From Pseudoips prasinana (taxonomy: Eukaryota > Arthropoda > Insecta > Lepidoptera > Nolidae): a stretch of 64,000 nucleotides of DNA. The stretch lies in NCBI GenBank assembly GCA_951640165.1, contig OX621252.1, forward strand, positions 13,971,934 through 14,035,933. The letters are read 5' to 3'. Position numbers and translations under genes: made by a program. The notes beneath the pieces are model-generated. The model searched no databases. It was not told the origin of the DNA and saw only the letters and a list, made by a program, of their open reading frames with translations. Within the stretch, counting starts at the first letter, position 1, and each line of letters opens with the position of its first letter. This document shows positions 43,067 to 54,600 of this stretch, in pieces.

Positions 43067-43753
43067 GGGTTCCGTAGCCAAATGGCAAAAAACGGAACCC
43101 TTATAGATTCGTCATGTCTGTCTGTCTGTCCGTCCTTATGTCACAGCCATAATTTTCCGAAACTATAAGAGCTGTAGGTACTTGAAACTTGGTAAGTAGA
43201 TGTACATAATACATCTTTTAAGATTCACCGCATTAAGATTTTTACACAAAAATAGAAAAAGAACAATAATTTTGGGGGGTCGCCATACATAGAACTGAAA
43301 CTCAAAATTTTTTTTTCATCGTACCTTTATATGTTGGGCGTCTATGGATAGATAGATAGATAGATAACTCTTTATTGTACACCAAGTAAAATAAAACATA
43401 AAGAACAAGGATGCATTACAGTAATGTACAATTGGCGGCCTTATCACTAAATGTGATCTTGGATAGGTCTTCAAAATTGATATTGAGGTTTCTAAAATCG
43501 AGAGACACTTCCAAAGTGGTAAAATGAGTGTGTGTGTCCCCCCCCCCCCCCCCCTGTAACTTCTAAAATAAGAGAAAAAATATATGATGTACATTACCAT
43601 GGAAACTAACAACGAAAATTGGTTTGAACGACATCTAGCAAGTAGTTTTTTTTTATACGTCATAAACGTATTCATTATTCATTTAATCAACTGAAATACT
43701 TGCTGCTACGGAACCCTTCATGTGCGAGTCCGACTCGCACTTGGCCGGTTTTC
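43061..43753 (+). mobile_element. Interspersed repeat family B, copy 4
   Basis: It starts TTTTTAGGGTTCCGTAGCC and ends GTCCGACTCGCACTTGGCCGG. It carries a poly-C run at about 43538-43554 and a nested LINE tail at 43350-43457. It is inserted in the Harbinger element, so it is younger than that element. Confidence 0.8.
43350..43457 (-). mobile_element. LINE 3' tail with ATCT repeats
   Basis: On the minus strand it ends GGTGTACAATAAAGAGTTAT and ATCT repeats, a polyadenylation-like signal plus a microsatellite tail. TGGATAG flanks both sides, a likely target duplication, and removal restores the family B sequence. Only about 110 bp of the LINE are present. Confidence 0.7.
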
Positions 43754-43856
43754 TTTTTAAATATCTATCATGATATTCTGCCTTAAAAGTATCATAAATT
43801 GCTTGTCTGTTTTGTATTCCTTGAATTAACATCGTTTCATCGACCTCTGGCGGCAT
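43754..43856 (-). pseudogene. MADF/Myb-SANT-like fragment of Harbinger element
   Basis: From ATG at 43854-43856 the minus strand reads MPPEVDETMLIQGIQNRQ then AIYDTFKAEYHDRYLK. This resembles the N-terminal helix of MADF domains, DNA-binding modules that accompany Harbinger transposases. It stops at the family B insertion. Moderate certainty because only 34 residues remain. Confidence 0.55.
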
Positions 43857-44164
43857 AACAATAGATCGCGTGCGTTACGTCCAACCCTAGCAAATGCAGA
43901 TTTGTGCAGATTGCCGACTAAAGTGTGCGCCGTCTGCGTTAGCGCGCGTTGAAGCAAACGTTCAATTTTTTTCACACACTTCTAGTGCCGAGCGGCGCGG
44001 CGCGGTGCGGTCTGCCCGAATTTACACGGATTTTATGTGCGCCGGACTTTTTGCGCGTCGTGTGCGTTACTGCATATAATTGCATAGCTTCTATTTTCAC
44101 AGACTAAAAAGTGCGTCACGGATTTTCTGTCGTCTGCGCTGCCCCTTATTAACTGTAGTGTATT

Positions 44165-44319
44165 GACGCCAAAGAAGATATATATACCAGGCAATCAGCT
44201 ATCGACAATAATACGTCTAAATGCACTCTTTAAGCCTGACTTTTCACTGACCTAGGTCATCACTAAAGGGAAAATAGAATATGTCCAGGTAAAGGCCTGG
44301 TATAGATATCTCCTTTGTC
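44165..44319. mobile_element. Short TIR element (MITE)
   Basis: GACGCCAAAGAAGATATATA and TACCAGGC at the left are matched, inverted, by GCCTGGTATAGATATCTCCT and TTGTC at the right. It lies just outside the Harbinger element. No target duplication was resolved. Confidence 0.55.
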
Positions 44320-45883
44320 AACTTAACCAATTCGTACGGTCAATATTTACTAATTACGTAAAATGACGTATCCGGGGTTATCCTCCATTTCTCTTGGAGG
44401 CGATTCCTTGACTCGTTCTGAAAGTGAACATGGAAATTAAGAAAATAGTTATGAATAAATAAAACTACTTTTTAGAAGGATATAAGTCTCATTATTTACA
44501 TTTTATTGAACAATTACCTATAAATTAATTAAGACCACACGTCTAATTATAAAATTATATTTATTTTAATGAAATGTTCATAACTTCCATTGGTCTTTTT
44601 ATGCAGATATTAAAATGGTGTATCTAAAAAGTTACACTCTAATTAATAAAATATTAATAAACTTCATACAATTCTGTCATAAATAGATATTCGACTATAA
44701 TGCATTTCATGTTATAATAAAAATATGGAAGGACCTAGAAATATTATAGTCACCGTCGAAAAAGCAGAATTCTTGTGATTAAATATAGTTGGTAAACAGC
44801 TGACCAATTTCAATAAGTTTCTTTAAAATTATTTTATTCGGAATGGTTTCTATCGAATTTTTATAACACTATTTCTGGCAGTTCAATCGTTGCAACTCTA
44901 AACACGCTCTTATTATGCTGTGTATTTATAGTTAGTCTACAGAAATCTAATTGTAATTCCTCTTATGGCAATAGACTAATTTGGTGCTAACATTCTGATC
45001 AGTTGATGATGGTAGGAAGAAGATAATGGCACTCCTCGCGGCTACCAGAACAGTATAGGTATAAGATTCTTCTTAATAGCTTTATGGGAGACGGGTTTAC
45101 ATACCAACTGGTAAGTAAGGTCATTAGCTTTTACCGCCACCATCAGCCGTAAGACTACATAGTTGTAACCGTGGCGTGCTGGACACGTTTTAGACTCTAA
45201 ACATTGGCCATTGATTTCAAAACCAAATGTGTTTATTTTTAGACTGATCCAAGTATTTTTTATTCAAGTTAAGATTAGTGAATTTTGAAGGAATACGTAC
45301 GTTATGTCGAATAACTATAACATTAAAATTTATTTAGTGACTCACTCAATTTAAAACGTAATTAGATGTTCCAACTATGTACGGAGTATTACGAAACCAT
45401 ATTCTGATTAACAACGTCATAATAGTTTGCCAATTGAATAGAATTTCGACATCATGTACAATTTGCGAGCTTAAACAGCCTTACGATTCTTCATACAAAA
45501 AACTATACTAAAAAACATAAGGTTCTTAATAGTTTAAGCAATGTAAACTTGTTTTATTACATAAAAGGTGAAGCTTACTTCGAAAAGAAATAAATCAGTC
45601 AATACTAATTGGGCGGGAGCGGAGTTTGTTATTAGCATTGAGTGTGAATCTTCGAATCAATTAGTCTATGATACTTAAATGCGGATTCAGAACGATTGAA
45701 CTGACTGCGAGGTCCTAAGTTTATCTTTCTTTTAAGGAAGTAAGAGATAGATTTAATAAAAAAATAATTGTAAGAAATACTAAATGGTTTAAAGAGTGAT
45801 GTGGTAACATAAAGTAAAAGTATATTCAGGATTGTTGTCTTATATACTGTAATCCACAACTACCTACTTAATGTTTTAACGTG
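44320..45883. other. Unassigned intergenic DNA
   Basis: AT-rich sequence with no recognised gene or repeat end. Confidence 0.5.
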
Positions 45884-46510
45884 AAATAAAATCCAACGTA
45901 GGGCAATGTATCATGTAAGTAATACCACATAGTTTAAAGCTTTTACATAAAGTGATACATTTTCTTTTGCCCCGCGGTTTTACGCTCGTTAAACTTTATA
46001 AATTATAGCTCATGTGTTAATCCAGGGGGTCAGCTAACTCCATACTAAATTGTATTAAAATCGCTCCAGCCGGTCAGCAATATTGATTGCCGACGGCTGA
46101 CCGCATTCCGGCTAACCGCATAGTGCGTAGGAAGCCTTAGTGTGAAGTCAGGGTAGAAGCTGTCACCATTCCAAAATTCATTCCGTTCAGCCTATTTGTG
46201 TGATTGAGTAACAAACAAACTTTCACATTTCTAATATAATCAAACTGATATTATAATCAAACTGACATTATAAAGGCGAAAGTTTGTGAGTGTGTATGTT
46301 TGTTACTTCTTCACGTCTAAACGGTTGGAGCGATTTTAATACAATTTAGTATGGAGTTAGCTGACCCCCTGGATTAACACATGAGCTATAATTTATAAAG
46401 TTTAACGAGCGTAAAACCGCGGGGCAAAAGAAAATGTATCACTTTATGTAAAAGCTTTAAACTATGTGGTATTACTTACATGATACATTGCCCTACGTTG
46501 GATTTTATTT
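45884..46510. repeat. 189-bp inverted duplication around a Helitron-like core
   Basis: Left arm 45884-46072 and right arm 46322-46510 are inverted copies with one mismatch that I can see. The inner part of each arm is a Helitron-like sequence (TAAAACCGCGGGGC, CCCCCTGGATTAACACAT). The outer about 80 bp are ordinary flank, and the usual CACAGCTAG end is replaced by AAAAG. The 249-bp centre differs on the two sides: one side has a GC-rich insert with GGCTGACCGCATTCCGGCTA, the other the normal Helitron 5' half. Confidence 0.9.
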
Positions 46511-46924
46511 ACATGATATATGTTTGGATGATTATATAATATTACTCAATGACGCAAAAACAACTAAACGGCTTTGGTTAATATTTGAAAATGGATACGT
46601 AATATACCCTAAATTAAAACATAGGCTCATCGCGAATATCACCGCGAGGTGCAAATTCCCGGCAGAGATAATAAATTTTTATACAAGGTATAACATAAAT
46701 ATTTAAGGTAATTTATGAAGTGATCCTTGAAAAATCTATTAGTGAAAAACAATATTTTTTTTTGTTCAGTTTCATATGTAAATTATGGTCTTTAAGTTAT
46801 GATACCTATTGTTTATGTTATAACTGGTATAATAATACAAGAAGCCACAAAAAGTATCAAATCCGAAACCATTGTGAAGTAGATTGTGTTAATCGGATAA
46901 TAATAATAAATAATGATATCCTGC

Positions 46925-47155
46925 CACATTATTCAGACACGGCCATCTGATCCCAAACTAAGCAGAGCTTGGACTATGGAAACCAGATAGCTAATATACT
47001 ACATATACTACTTTTGTAAATACATACTTATATAGATAATTACACCCAGACTCAGGACAAACAGTCATGTTCATGCACATAAATATCTGTCCTGGGTGGG
47101 AATCGCACCCACGACCTCCGGCGTGAAAAGCAAGCATTTGCCAACAACGCCGTCA
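46925..47155 (-). mobile_element. Diverged tRNA-derived SINE
   Basis: On the minus strand GGTGCGATTCCCACCCAGGA is a mutated B-box region, followed by ACTTATATAG-type body sequence and GCTCTGCTTAGTTTGGG, shared with the SINEs near 29.3 and 31.3 kb. It is older than those copies. Confidence 0.6.
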
Positions 47156-47787
47156 GAATAATACATTAATAGATTTAGGAAAATGCACGTTACCACACCA
47201 CATACCTTTTCCCTTAAAAGGAAACTTCGAAATTAAACATTCCGACTTCGAATTACTTCCGAGCCCCATTGCATAAATATTTATGAGACTACAAAAAGAA
47301 ACTCTCAACAATCACATTTACTTCTAAATAAATTTACAATTTATATACATATAATTCACATTATATACAAATACGAGCAGCCAATTCAAATTTACAATAA
47401 GTATTGCTTTTACGGAATGAAATTTTAAAGTAATAGTATTTTTCATATACAATTATACAGATAACTTAATACCATACGAATACTAAAGGACGGGTCTCGA
47501 TATAACCTTGCACTATGTAAACAAAGCTCTACAATAATTAATACAATTATAATACATACAACAGTATTGCATCTCTCTCTACTGATACTGTTCTACTCAT
47601 ACTGTGCGAGTGCTCAGAACAACACCTACTTGGGCATACTCCATCTAATCTAAAAATTACACACTGAGTCAGTTTCAGAAAACTTTATTCTTAATTCAAA
47701 CTGTCGAAACTGTCTTGCTCTTTACTCATATGTGTGAAAAAGAACAACATACTAAAATCCACAAAACCATACACAATAAATATGTGG

Positions 47788-48004
47788 GGCTTTCGCCTAA
47801 TCCGCCGGTCATCGAGGTCGTGATCGGCGTTAGATGAAGGTTAAAAATCATAAATCATTCGTTCAATAGCCAATACGTTGAGCATCCACTCCGGACCATT
47901 TATGACGTCACATGTCCCAATGTAAGTCAATTGAACGAATGTTTAGTCATTTTTAACTCTCATATCTATTTGAAAACTGATCACGATAAACGGCGATTTA
48001 GGTC
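47788..48004. repeat. Degenerate long inverted repeat (MITE-like)
   Basis: CCTAATCCGCCGGTCATCGA at the left resembles the complement of CGATAAACGGCGATTTAGG at the right. The inner AAATCATTCGTTCAAT pairs with ATTGAACGAATGTTTAG. The arms are diverged, so the element is old. Confidence 0.5.
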
Positions 48005-48086
48005 CCCGGAAACGATTCCAATTTTGTTTCTAGTGATTGAATAACAAAAAAAATAAGGCTATACCCTATTTATATTTTTTGTTAGT

Positions 48087-48121
48087 AGTTACCAGATGTA
48101 ATATACATACATCTGGTAACT
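48087..48121. repeat. Perfect 14-bp hairpin
   Basis: AGTTACCAGATGTA pairs exactly with TACATCTGGTAACT across 7 bases. A second hairpin with one indel lies at 48214-48256 (TTTATTCATAC and its complement). Confidence 0.8.
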
Positions 48122-48495
48122 AATGAGACAGTTTTAATAAAACGTTTATATTTATTATGGGAGAGTTATTTAATTTCTTCAATAAACCAATAATAAGAAG
48201 GGGATTTTTATAATATTTTTTTTATTCATACATAGGTACGTATGAATAAAAAAATATGAAGAAAGCACTAGTAATTCCTCTCATTCTGAATAGGAGCATA
48301 CTTGCCGCTCCCTATGCGAATATTTGCATAAAATTCTCCCGATTTTTAAACAAATCCACACTGAAAGTACGCAACTATTCACAATTTTAGTAGTATAAAG
48401 GGCTTCGTTAAAGAATCACAAAGAAAAAACAATATATGTTTTTATCAGCAGACAGACATCACAGACCCGTCATGCGCTACCCGCATCCGGCAACT

Positions 48496-48516
48496 CCCCC
48501 CCCCCCCCCCCCCCCC
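48496..48516 (+). repeat. Poly-C tract, 21 bases
   Basis: An uninterrupted run of 21 C's. Run length is likely to be unreliable in the assembly. Confidence 0.9.
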
Positions 48517-49137
48517 ACCCCTCACAAGATCCATCTTATATTTTTTTTTATTTGAACACAAATTGATTTTGCTTTTATAATTTTACATAAGTTAAATCTA
48601 TAATAAGTAAAGTTTAAGTTAAATCTATAATAATAAATAAAGTGTTCAGTCTCCGAAAGATCACTTGGACACTTCTTGGACATTGGCGTTTCACCAGTGG
48701 CTCTATGAACGAGCTGAAACTCTTCAGAAACTTAACACTCTTTGTTAAGCCAATATACCAAAAAGACCGTATATTCCGTCATGCCCTTCTCAATAATAGT
48801 AATTTAGAATTTTTTATTATTTCATTTAAGTCGATATTAACGATCGTCGTGTGTTTGATATGTTTTAAAAGGCAAGTCGAGACGAATCGTGTTATATGAG
48901 TACTTTACCACTGATGCTTCATTAATTACCCTTACAGCCAAGATGTTAGAATTAGTGCGTTAGTAGTTCTCAATTTATCAACAAAAAATGCCCTGATTAG
49001 GTGAAGTTAGTGGAGATTAAGTGAACCCATTAGACTACACATCCAATATATGCTTATGTTTACTTCTCCGAAAAAGAATCATCATCATCATCATATCAGC
49101 CGAAAGACGTCCACTGCTGGACGAAAAAGAATATTAA

Positions 49138-49240
49138 AACCTAAAATGGACAAAAGGCAAAAGAGGTGAGCATAGATCGTGACAATGAAAATCCGTCGTT
49201 TCTGCCTACCCCTCTGGTAAGCAGGTGTGAGTGGTGTCTG
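49138..49240 (+). pseudogene. RTE LINE 3' fragment
   Basis: CAAAAGAGGTGAGCATAGAT and TCTGCCTACCCCTCTGGTAA match the C-terminal codons (VSAYPSG) of the LINE at 34451-34978. It is diverged and lacks the rest. Confidence 0.65.
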
Positions 49241-49756
49241 TAAAATGACAAATTTACGGGAATGTTCTATGCAATTTTATACTCGACGAAAAACTATTCA
49301 CGCACTGATTCTTATATGACACATACGCTCACAAATTGGAATCTTTCAGATTATTTAGACACTCAACGTTTTCCTATGGCCCATTGATGACAACGCGAAT
49401 AACTTCAACGCATATAGTGTTTGTGAACGATTTGAATGCGTCTTACACCGAATTTTGCTACGCAGCATTAACAGCAGCTGGCTGATTTTTAGATTAGATG
49501 AATTGTACACACTTCTATTCTACAAAACTAGTGCAAAGATCAATTATGTAATACAATAATTTCATATACACAAGGTGAAACTTAAATAGTAAAAGAAATA
49601 TAACACAATCCACCCGTGAAGTTAAACAAATGATAGAAAAACAGATAGTATGTATAATGCGTAGCTGATCCACATTTTTGTTTAAGAAGTTAATTTTCTA
49701 CATATTGTTTACTTTCATGTGCAAATTAGGCTATTAAAGTTTCGTACACTATTTAT

Positions 49757-49898
49757 GTACAGACGCCAGCACATCAAGCTACACCATTCTGTCAAATTTC
49801 CCCAATTGAAAGTCAACCTTTTGCTTTTGTGATAATGTTGAAAATCTATAAAAGAAGTTTGACAGATTGGGGTAGTTTGATGTGCTAGCGTCTGTACC
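49757..49898. mobile_element. Palindromic MITE, family A, copy 3
   Basis: Ends GTACAGACGCCAGCACATCA and the complement at 49898 define the copy. It lies about 140 bp downstream of the aftiphilin-like stop codon. Confidence 0.8.
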
Positions 49899-50034
49899 AT
49901 TGTTTAAATAACTTTAAAAATATTACAACTATACTTACACCACCACCCTATTTACATAATTATAATTTCATATAATACTTAACTATTAAGTACGGTAAGT
50001 AATAAATAAATTACGAGAACAATAACTTGTGTTG

Positions 50035-51608
50035 TTATAAGTTTTGGAAATGCTTATCATTGTATGATTTATGGGAATTAGATTTAGGTGTTATATAGTT
50101 TAACGTCGGTATATCGATAGTTTGATTCCCTTTCTTTGTCTTATTCTGCGACTTCTGAATATTAGAATTGGTATAAACATTTAAGCTTATGGTATTTAAT
50201 CCGTTTTGGGGTTTTACACTTGGACTCGATATAAAGTCTGTCCATTCGTCGTCATCTACATTAACCGGTTGCTTCTTCGCAATGGATTGTTGTTTTGGTT
50301 TACTTGACACAAAGTCACCCCAAACATCGTCATCTGACATTTGATTGGACCCGATACTTTTGTGGCCGTGAACTGGCGATGCTGTTTTACTTACACCACT
50401 AGCACTTAAATCACTTTTCAAGGACTGTAACGTCTCAACAGGATTGAATCTAGACAGATCCTGCAAGTCTATGCCGGGACTTGGCCAGTTGATTTGTGAG
50501 TAACTCTCAAGAGACAAAGGCTGCAGTATTTGACCAGATTTCTGCTGAATTTGTGTATTAGTTGAGCTGAAACTCGCTATTGTGGGTTGCAACATATTGG
50601 ATTGCGAATGTGATCCGGAAGAAATAGAAGTTTTATTGGCAAGTTCTGTTGAGTTTGTCATATAACCTATATTTTGAGTTAATGCTTCAGTCGGCTTCGA
50701 TAATGGGGATGATATGGTATCAGACTTAATACTATTAACTTTAGAGGATACGTAATTAAAGTCTGTAATGGCTTGATTGGAGTAAAATTGACCGCCTTTG
50801 GTAGGCAGTGTGTTTGTTTTCGAATTACTTGTTGCACTACTTGTAGGCATTGCTGACTGGAAGGTGTCAAACTCATCGTCAAAGCCATCACTAACAGGCT
50901 TTTCCATTTTAATTGAAACCTCTTCTAGTTTCTCATCGAGATCATTTAAATTATCAGACTTAACAATATCTTTAATGTCTATTGGTGGTTCGTTTGGTTC
51001 GATTGTGCCAATATCTTGTTTCTCAGTAGGCTGTGAAGTTGTTGCCACAAACTCCGAAAAATCGTCGAAGACTCCTTTCACTTCTCCAGGATCAGGCCAG
51101 TTTAGGGCAGGCATTGCAGGCTCTACCTTTATGGGCTGTAATAATTGTGTTTGATAGGCAATACTTGGTTGAGGCAGAGCATCAACAACTATGGAACTCT
51201 CAACTTTTCTTTGTGATGTCACTTGTGGTGGATTCAGTATGCCTGGCAAGGAACTTGAGCCAGGAGTTCCCTTGAAGTCTTGAAATTCCCAATACTCATT
51301 ATCATCTTCTGGGTTATTTGCAACAACATCATCTCGTGGGGCTGAAGTATCGTGATTTTTAGTATTAACGCCGGACTGTGTTAAGAGACTACTTGAACCA
51401 CTATCATAGTGAATTGTTTTAGATCTGGGTATTTCAGAGTCAGTAGGTGTGAAAATATGTGTATCTGGTAAGTTGATATGTCGTAGTGGTTGGACACCAA
51501 GTGTGTTGGAGTAAATCTTATCAGGTTTGTTGGAAATTGCAGCTTCAAAAACATCTACATCTGTTGGTCCCGACGTGCCAGTTGAGGTACTGCTTTCAGT
51601 GTTACAAG
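50035..51608 (-). CDS. AFTPH: Aftiphilin-like exon 5 (last)
   Basis: A CACATTTCAG acceptor opens a 1,574-nt exon ending in a stop at 50035. It encodes a Ser/Thr-rich tail with EYWEFQDF, GVFDDFSEFV, DDVWGDFVSS and DDDEWTDFISS motifs. Confidence 0.85.
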
Positions 51609-54600
51609 CTGAAATGTGAATAATAAGCAAACGTTATTTATACAAAATGAAATAATGTCAAATCAAGAGAACAAGATATATAAAAGATCTATGCATGAAT
51701 ATGAAGTCATAAAATGACTTGTCATCTAAAATGACAAACAGTTAAAAGACAGACAGAAAGAAAGACAAACAGACAACGTTAAAGTAAAAAACACAGACTA
51801 TTGGAAGCGCAGGCAAACATCATAATAAATTATTGTTTATTTTTCCTCATGCCATCCAGTCTTTACCTCAATGAATCATCTCAAGGAAGAAATAAACATG
51901 TATTTACAATATGTATCATAGTGTGGGATACTTAAGGAACAATTTTAACACGTCATAATTAAAATCACTATAAGAAATTGGGCTTTCTTAAAGAGTTTAT
52001 TGACTGATCAGGAAATTTTGTATGGAGGGTGAATTACTTCGCAAATTGATGTTCTATGAGGTGTTCTGTTCCTTAAATACAATGAGAAGGATCCACACTA
52101 GCTATGATAGATGTTACATTAGTATAAAACAACATATGACTGACATGCACATTCAAATTGAGCAACCAGTTTTATTGAAATAAGTTTTTTATTACTTTCT
52201 AATGGTACTAAGGAATCATTAAGTGTACTAGACTAACTGTAACACTAGATTCCGTGGCCTAGCACCTTATCTATCTACACTAATATTACAAAAGAGTATT
52301 TTTTTTATTTTAGGAACTCCAAACATACAAAACAGATTTTAAACATTCACTTACATAAAGATAAATTATCAGCGATCGTTAATCGAATTAAATTAGGGAT
52401 TCCTACAAAAACTACTGTAATGAAATCCAAGATATAAAAATCATAAAAGTCCCTACACTGCATGCGCTGTGAAAACTATTGATGATAGAACACAACAATG
52501 TGCTGCAATATGAAAGACCATGTCAATATCCACAAAAAAACTTTACATAAACATATGCCAATTTATAGTAGTTACGTCATTATAAGCATCATATATGGAT
52601 AATCTAGCGTCTAACGTTCAGTTTGTTTAGCTGATCAAAATGCGAGATTGTCAAAGCGAACGACATTCAAGCGCTAAATGTTCGAAGCGTCTAGCTGAAA
52701 AAAGAGCTATACCCACAAGCGCGCGCACGGGAATCTAACATGCCGGCTGTACACACTCGCCGAGATTCTCTCGTCAAGAGTCTCGGCCAAGAAGGCTCTC
52801 GACTAGTGCGTATCTGTACACTCTCGTTCATTTAGTTGTAGCAAAGTCTCCCGAGATAATAGACGTAGAAATAGCTGCTGCTGTTTGTCCTTGTGCTGTG
52901 AGCTATTATATTTTTTTAATTTACCATAAAAACTAAATTCTCAAGCCTTGGCGACGAAAAAGATGGTGAATGATTACCTACTACTACGCCGTAATAGAAA
53001 CAGGTCTTCACTATAACGGGGTCAAATGGAAACTGTATAAAACGAGTGTGTACACTGCCTCTTTATTTCCGCACAAGAGTTAACGAGACCCTTTCACTCG
53101 GGCACAAAAATCATTAGACATCCGATCGAGGGGCAGCGAGGCGAGACGAGACAAAGCGAGACGTGACGAGGTCATCATGTACACACTCGTTCTCGGCTTG
53201 TCTCGAGTGTCTCAGCGAGAGTGTACTGCCGCCATGAAACGTTCACTTCATTTAAACTAAGCAAAATGCGACATTGTCACAATTATACGAACGACAGTCG
53301 AGCTAAAATCTCTGGTTAAAATTATATCTAATATTTCATTTCATTGGACTCAGTTTTAACGAAATTTAGGCTAGAGATAGCCTCACTTGTCTCTTATCAC
53401 GATTAGAGTGACATTAATAAATGAATACCCGTGCGAAGCTGGGACGGACTACTAGTCTTCAATAAATGTAAAATAGATGTCCAGTGAAAAACCTAGCTTC
53501 ATTTTTTATTTGTTCAATGAGAGAAGTATGCCACACTAATGTACAGTCTGTTGTATACAGTTCTCAAAATGAAATCTCTTCCAGAGTAATATTATATCAT
53601 CGGCAAGATTACACTTAGTAATACTCTTTTTAATGTGTTGTTTTTGATATTTAAGACTTCAGGTTTCAGAAGATCATTGTGTTAGAACTGTTTACATATT
53701 TGTGTATCTGAATGTAGTGTGTGAATAACAGTGTAATAATAACTGATACAACAGATCCAGCACTTAACTCTGAAAACTAGTGATGAAATTTTACATAAAT
53801 TCTTTGAAGCAATTACTGTGACGAGTCTAGGTTTTGTTATGCTGTATTCCATTATATAAATCAACAATCTCCTTTAGTAAAAAATAATTCTATTTCTACA
53901 GCTATGCAACTATCACACTATGTTACAATGTACAATAGTACCATGTAGTAATATCCATTGCACCTTTTGGCAATGGTGAATAAAGCATAGATAAAAAGGG
54001 GACATTAAAAATTTACCTGGGTATTTATTGACATAGCAAACATAATCAAGCTATTACTTATGAAAAAATCAAAATTCAGTCTCATTGTACTGGTGGTATC
54101 TGACAGGATTTAAAATGTATAATAATTTAAAGTAACATACAAATCAACTATATATAACTGGCAGGAATTACCAGTTCAAAAAAGTGGTAATTCCAGCCCA
54201 TAAAAAATAAATTAAAAAGATTTAAAAGTAAGTAATTCCATTTTACCTTCTGAACTCATGTGCTTCTTATAACTTACCATGTGAAAGTAAATCAGATATC
54301 TTGAGGGTAGTGTGGTTGTGAGCCATTTGGTCTAGGGTAGCCATGAGGTGTTCTAGGTCAAGGAGTAGGGCTTCGGCATAGGTGACTATAGGAATAGGTT
54401 GAAGCAGGTTATGTACAGGTGGATGTTAATCCATGTGCAAGACATGCGAAAGAATTTTACCATGGTGGATTAGTTATCAACATTATCAGTTACTTCCTTT
54501 TAAGATATTCACTCTTTCCTCAGTTATGCATATTTAAATAATATTTTTTACAACTTTTAACTGGCTTGTGCATAGATTGCGTGTTTTATTAGTAGGTACT

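Larger units (their letters stand above)
42729..44145. mobile_element. PIF/Harbinger element with remnants of both genes
   Basis: Inverted ends (GGTGCAGCGCAGACGGCA on the left, complement of GGGGCAGCGCAGACGACA on the right) are flanked by TTA at 42726-42728 and 44146-44148. Inside are a plus-strand transposase N-terminal fragment and a minus-strand MADF/SANT-like fragment, the two-gene layout of Harbinger elements. A family B repeat (43061-43753) has inserted between them. The terminal regions are strongly GC-rich. Confidence 0.8.
47156..49756. other. Gene-poor region downstream of the aftiphilin-like gene
   Basis: AT-rich DNA with a degenerate inverted repeat at about 47788-48004, two hairpins at 48087-48121 and 48214-48256, a poly-C run, and a LINE 3' fragment. 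The reading frame at 48642-48899 matches nothing I recognise. Confidence 0.5.

Noticed and set aside
48642..48899. 85-residue plus-strand frame
   Set aside because: No recognisable domain, no splice or codon signal, in AT-rich intergenic DNA.
50798..51275. Plus-strand frames of 80-118 residues
   Set aside because: They are antisense shadows of the last aftiphilin-like exon.
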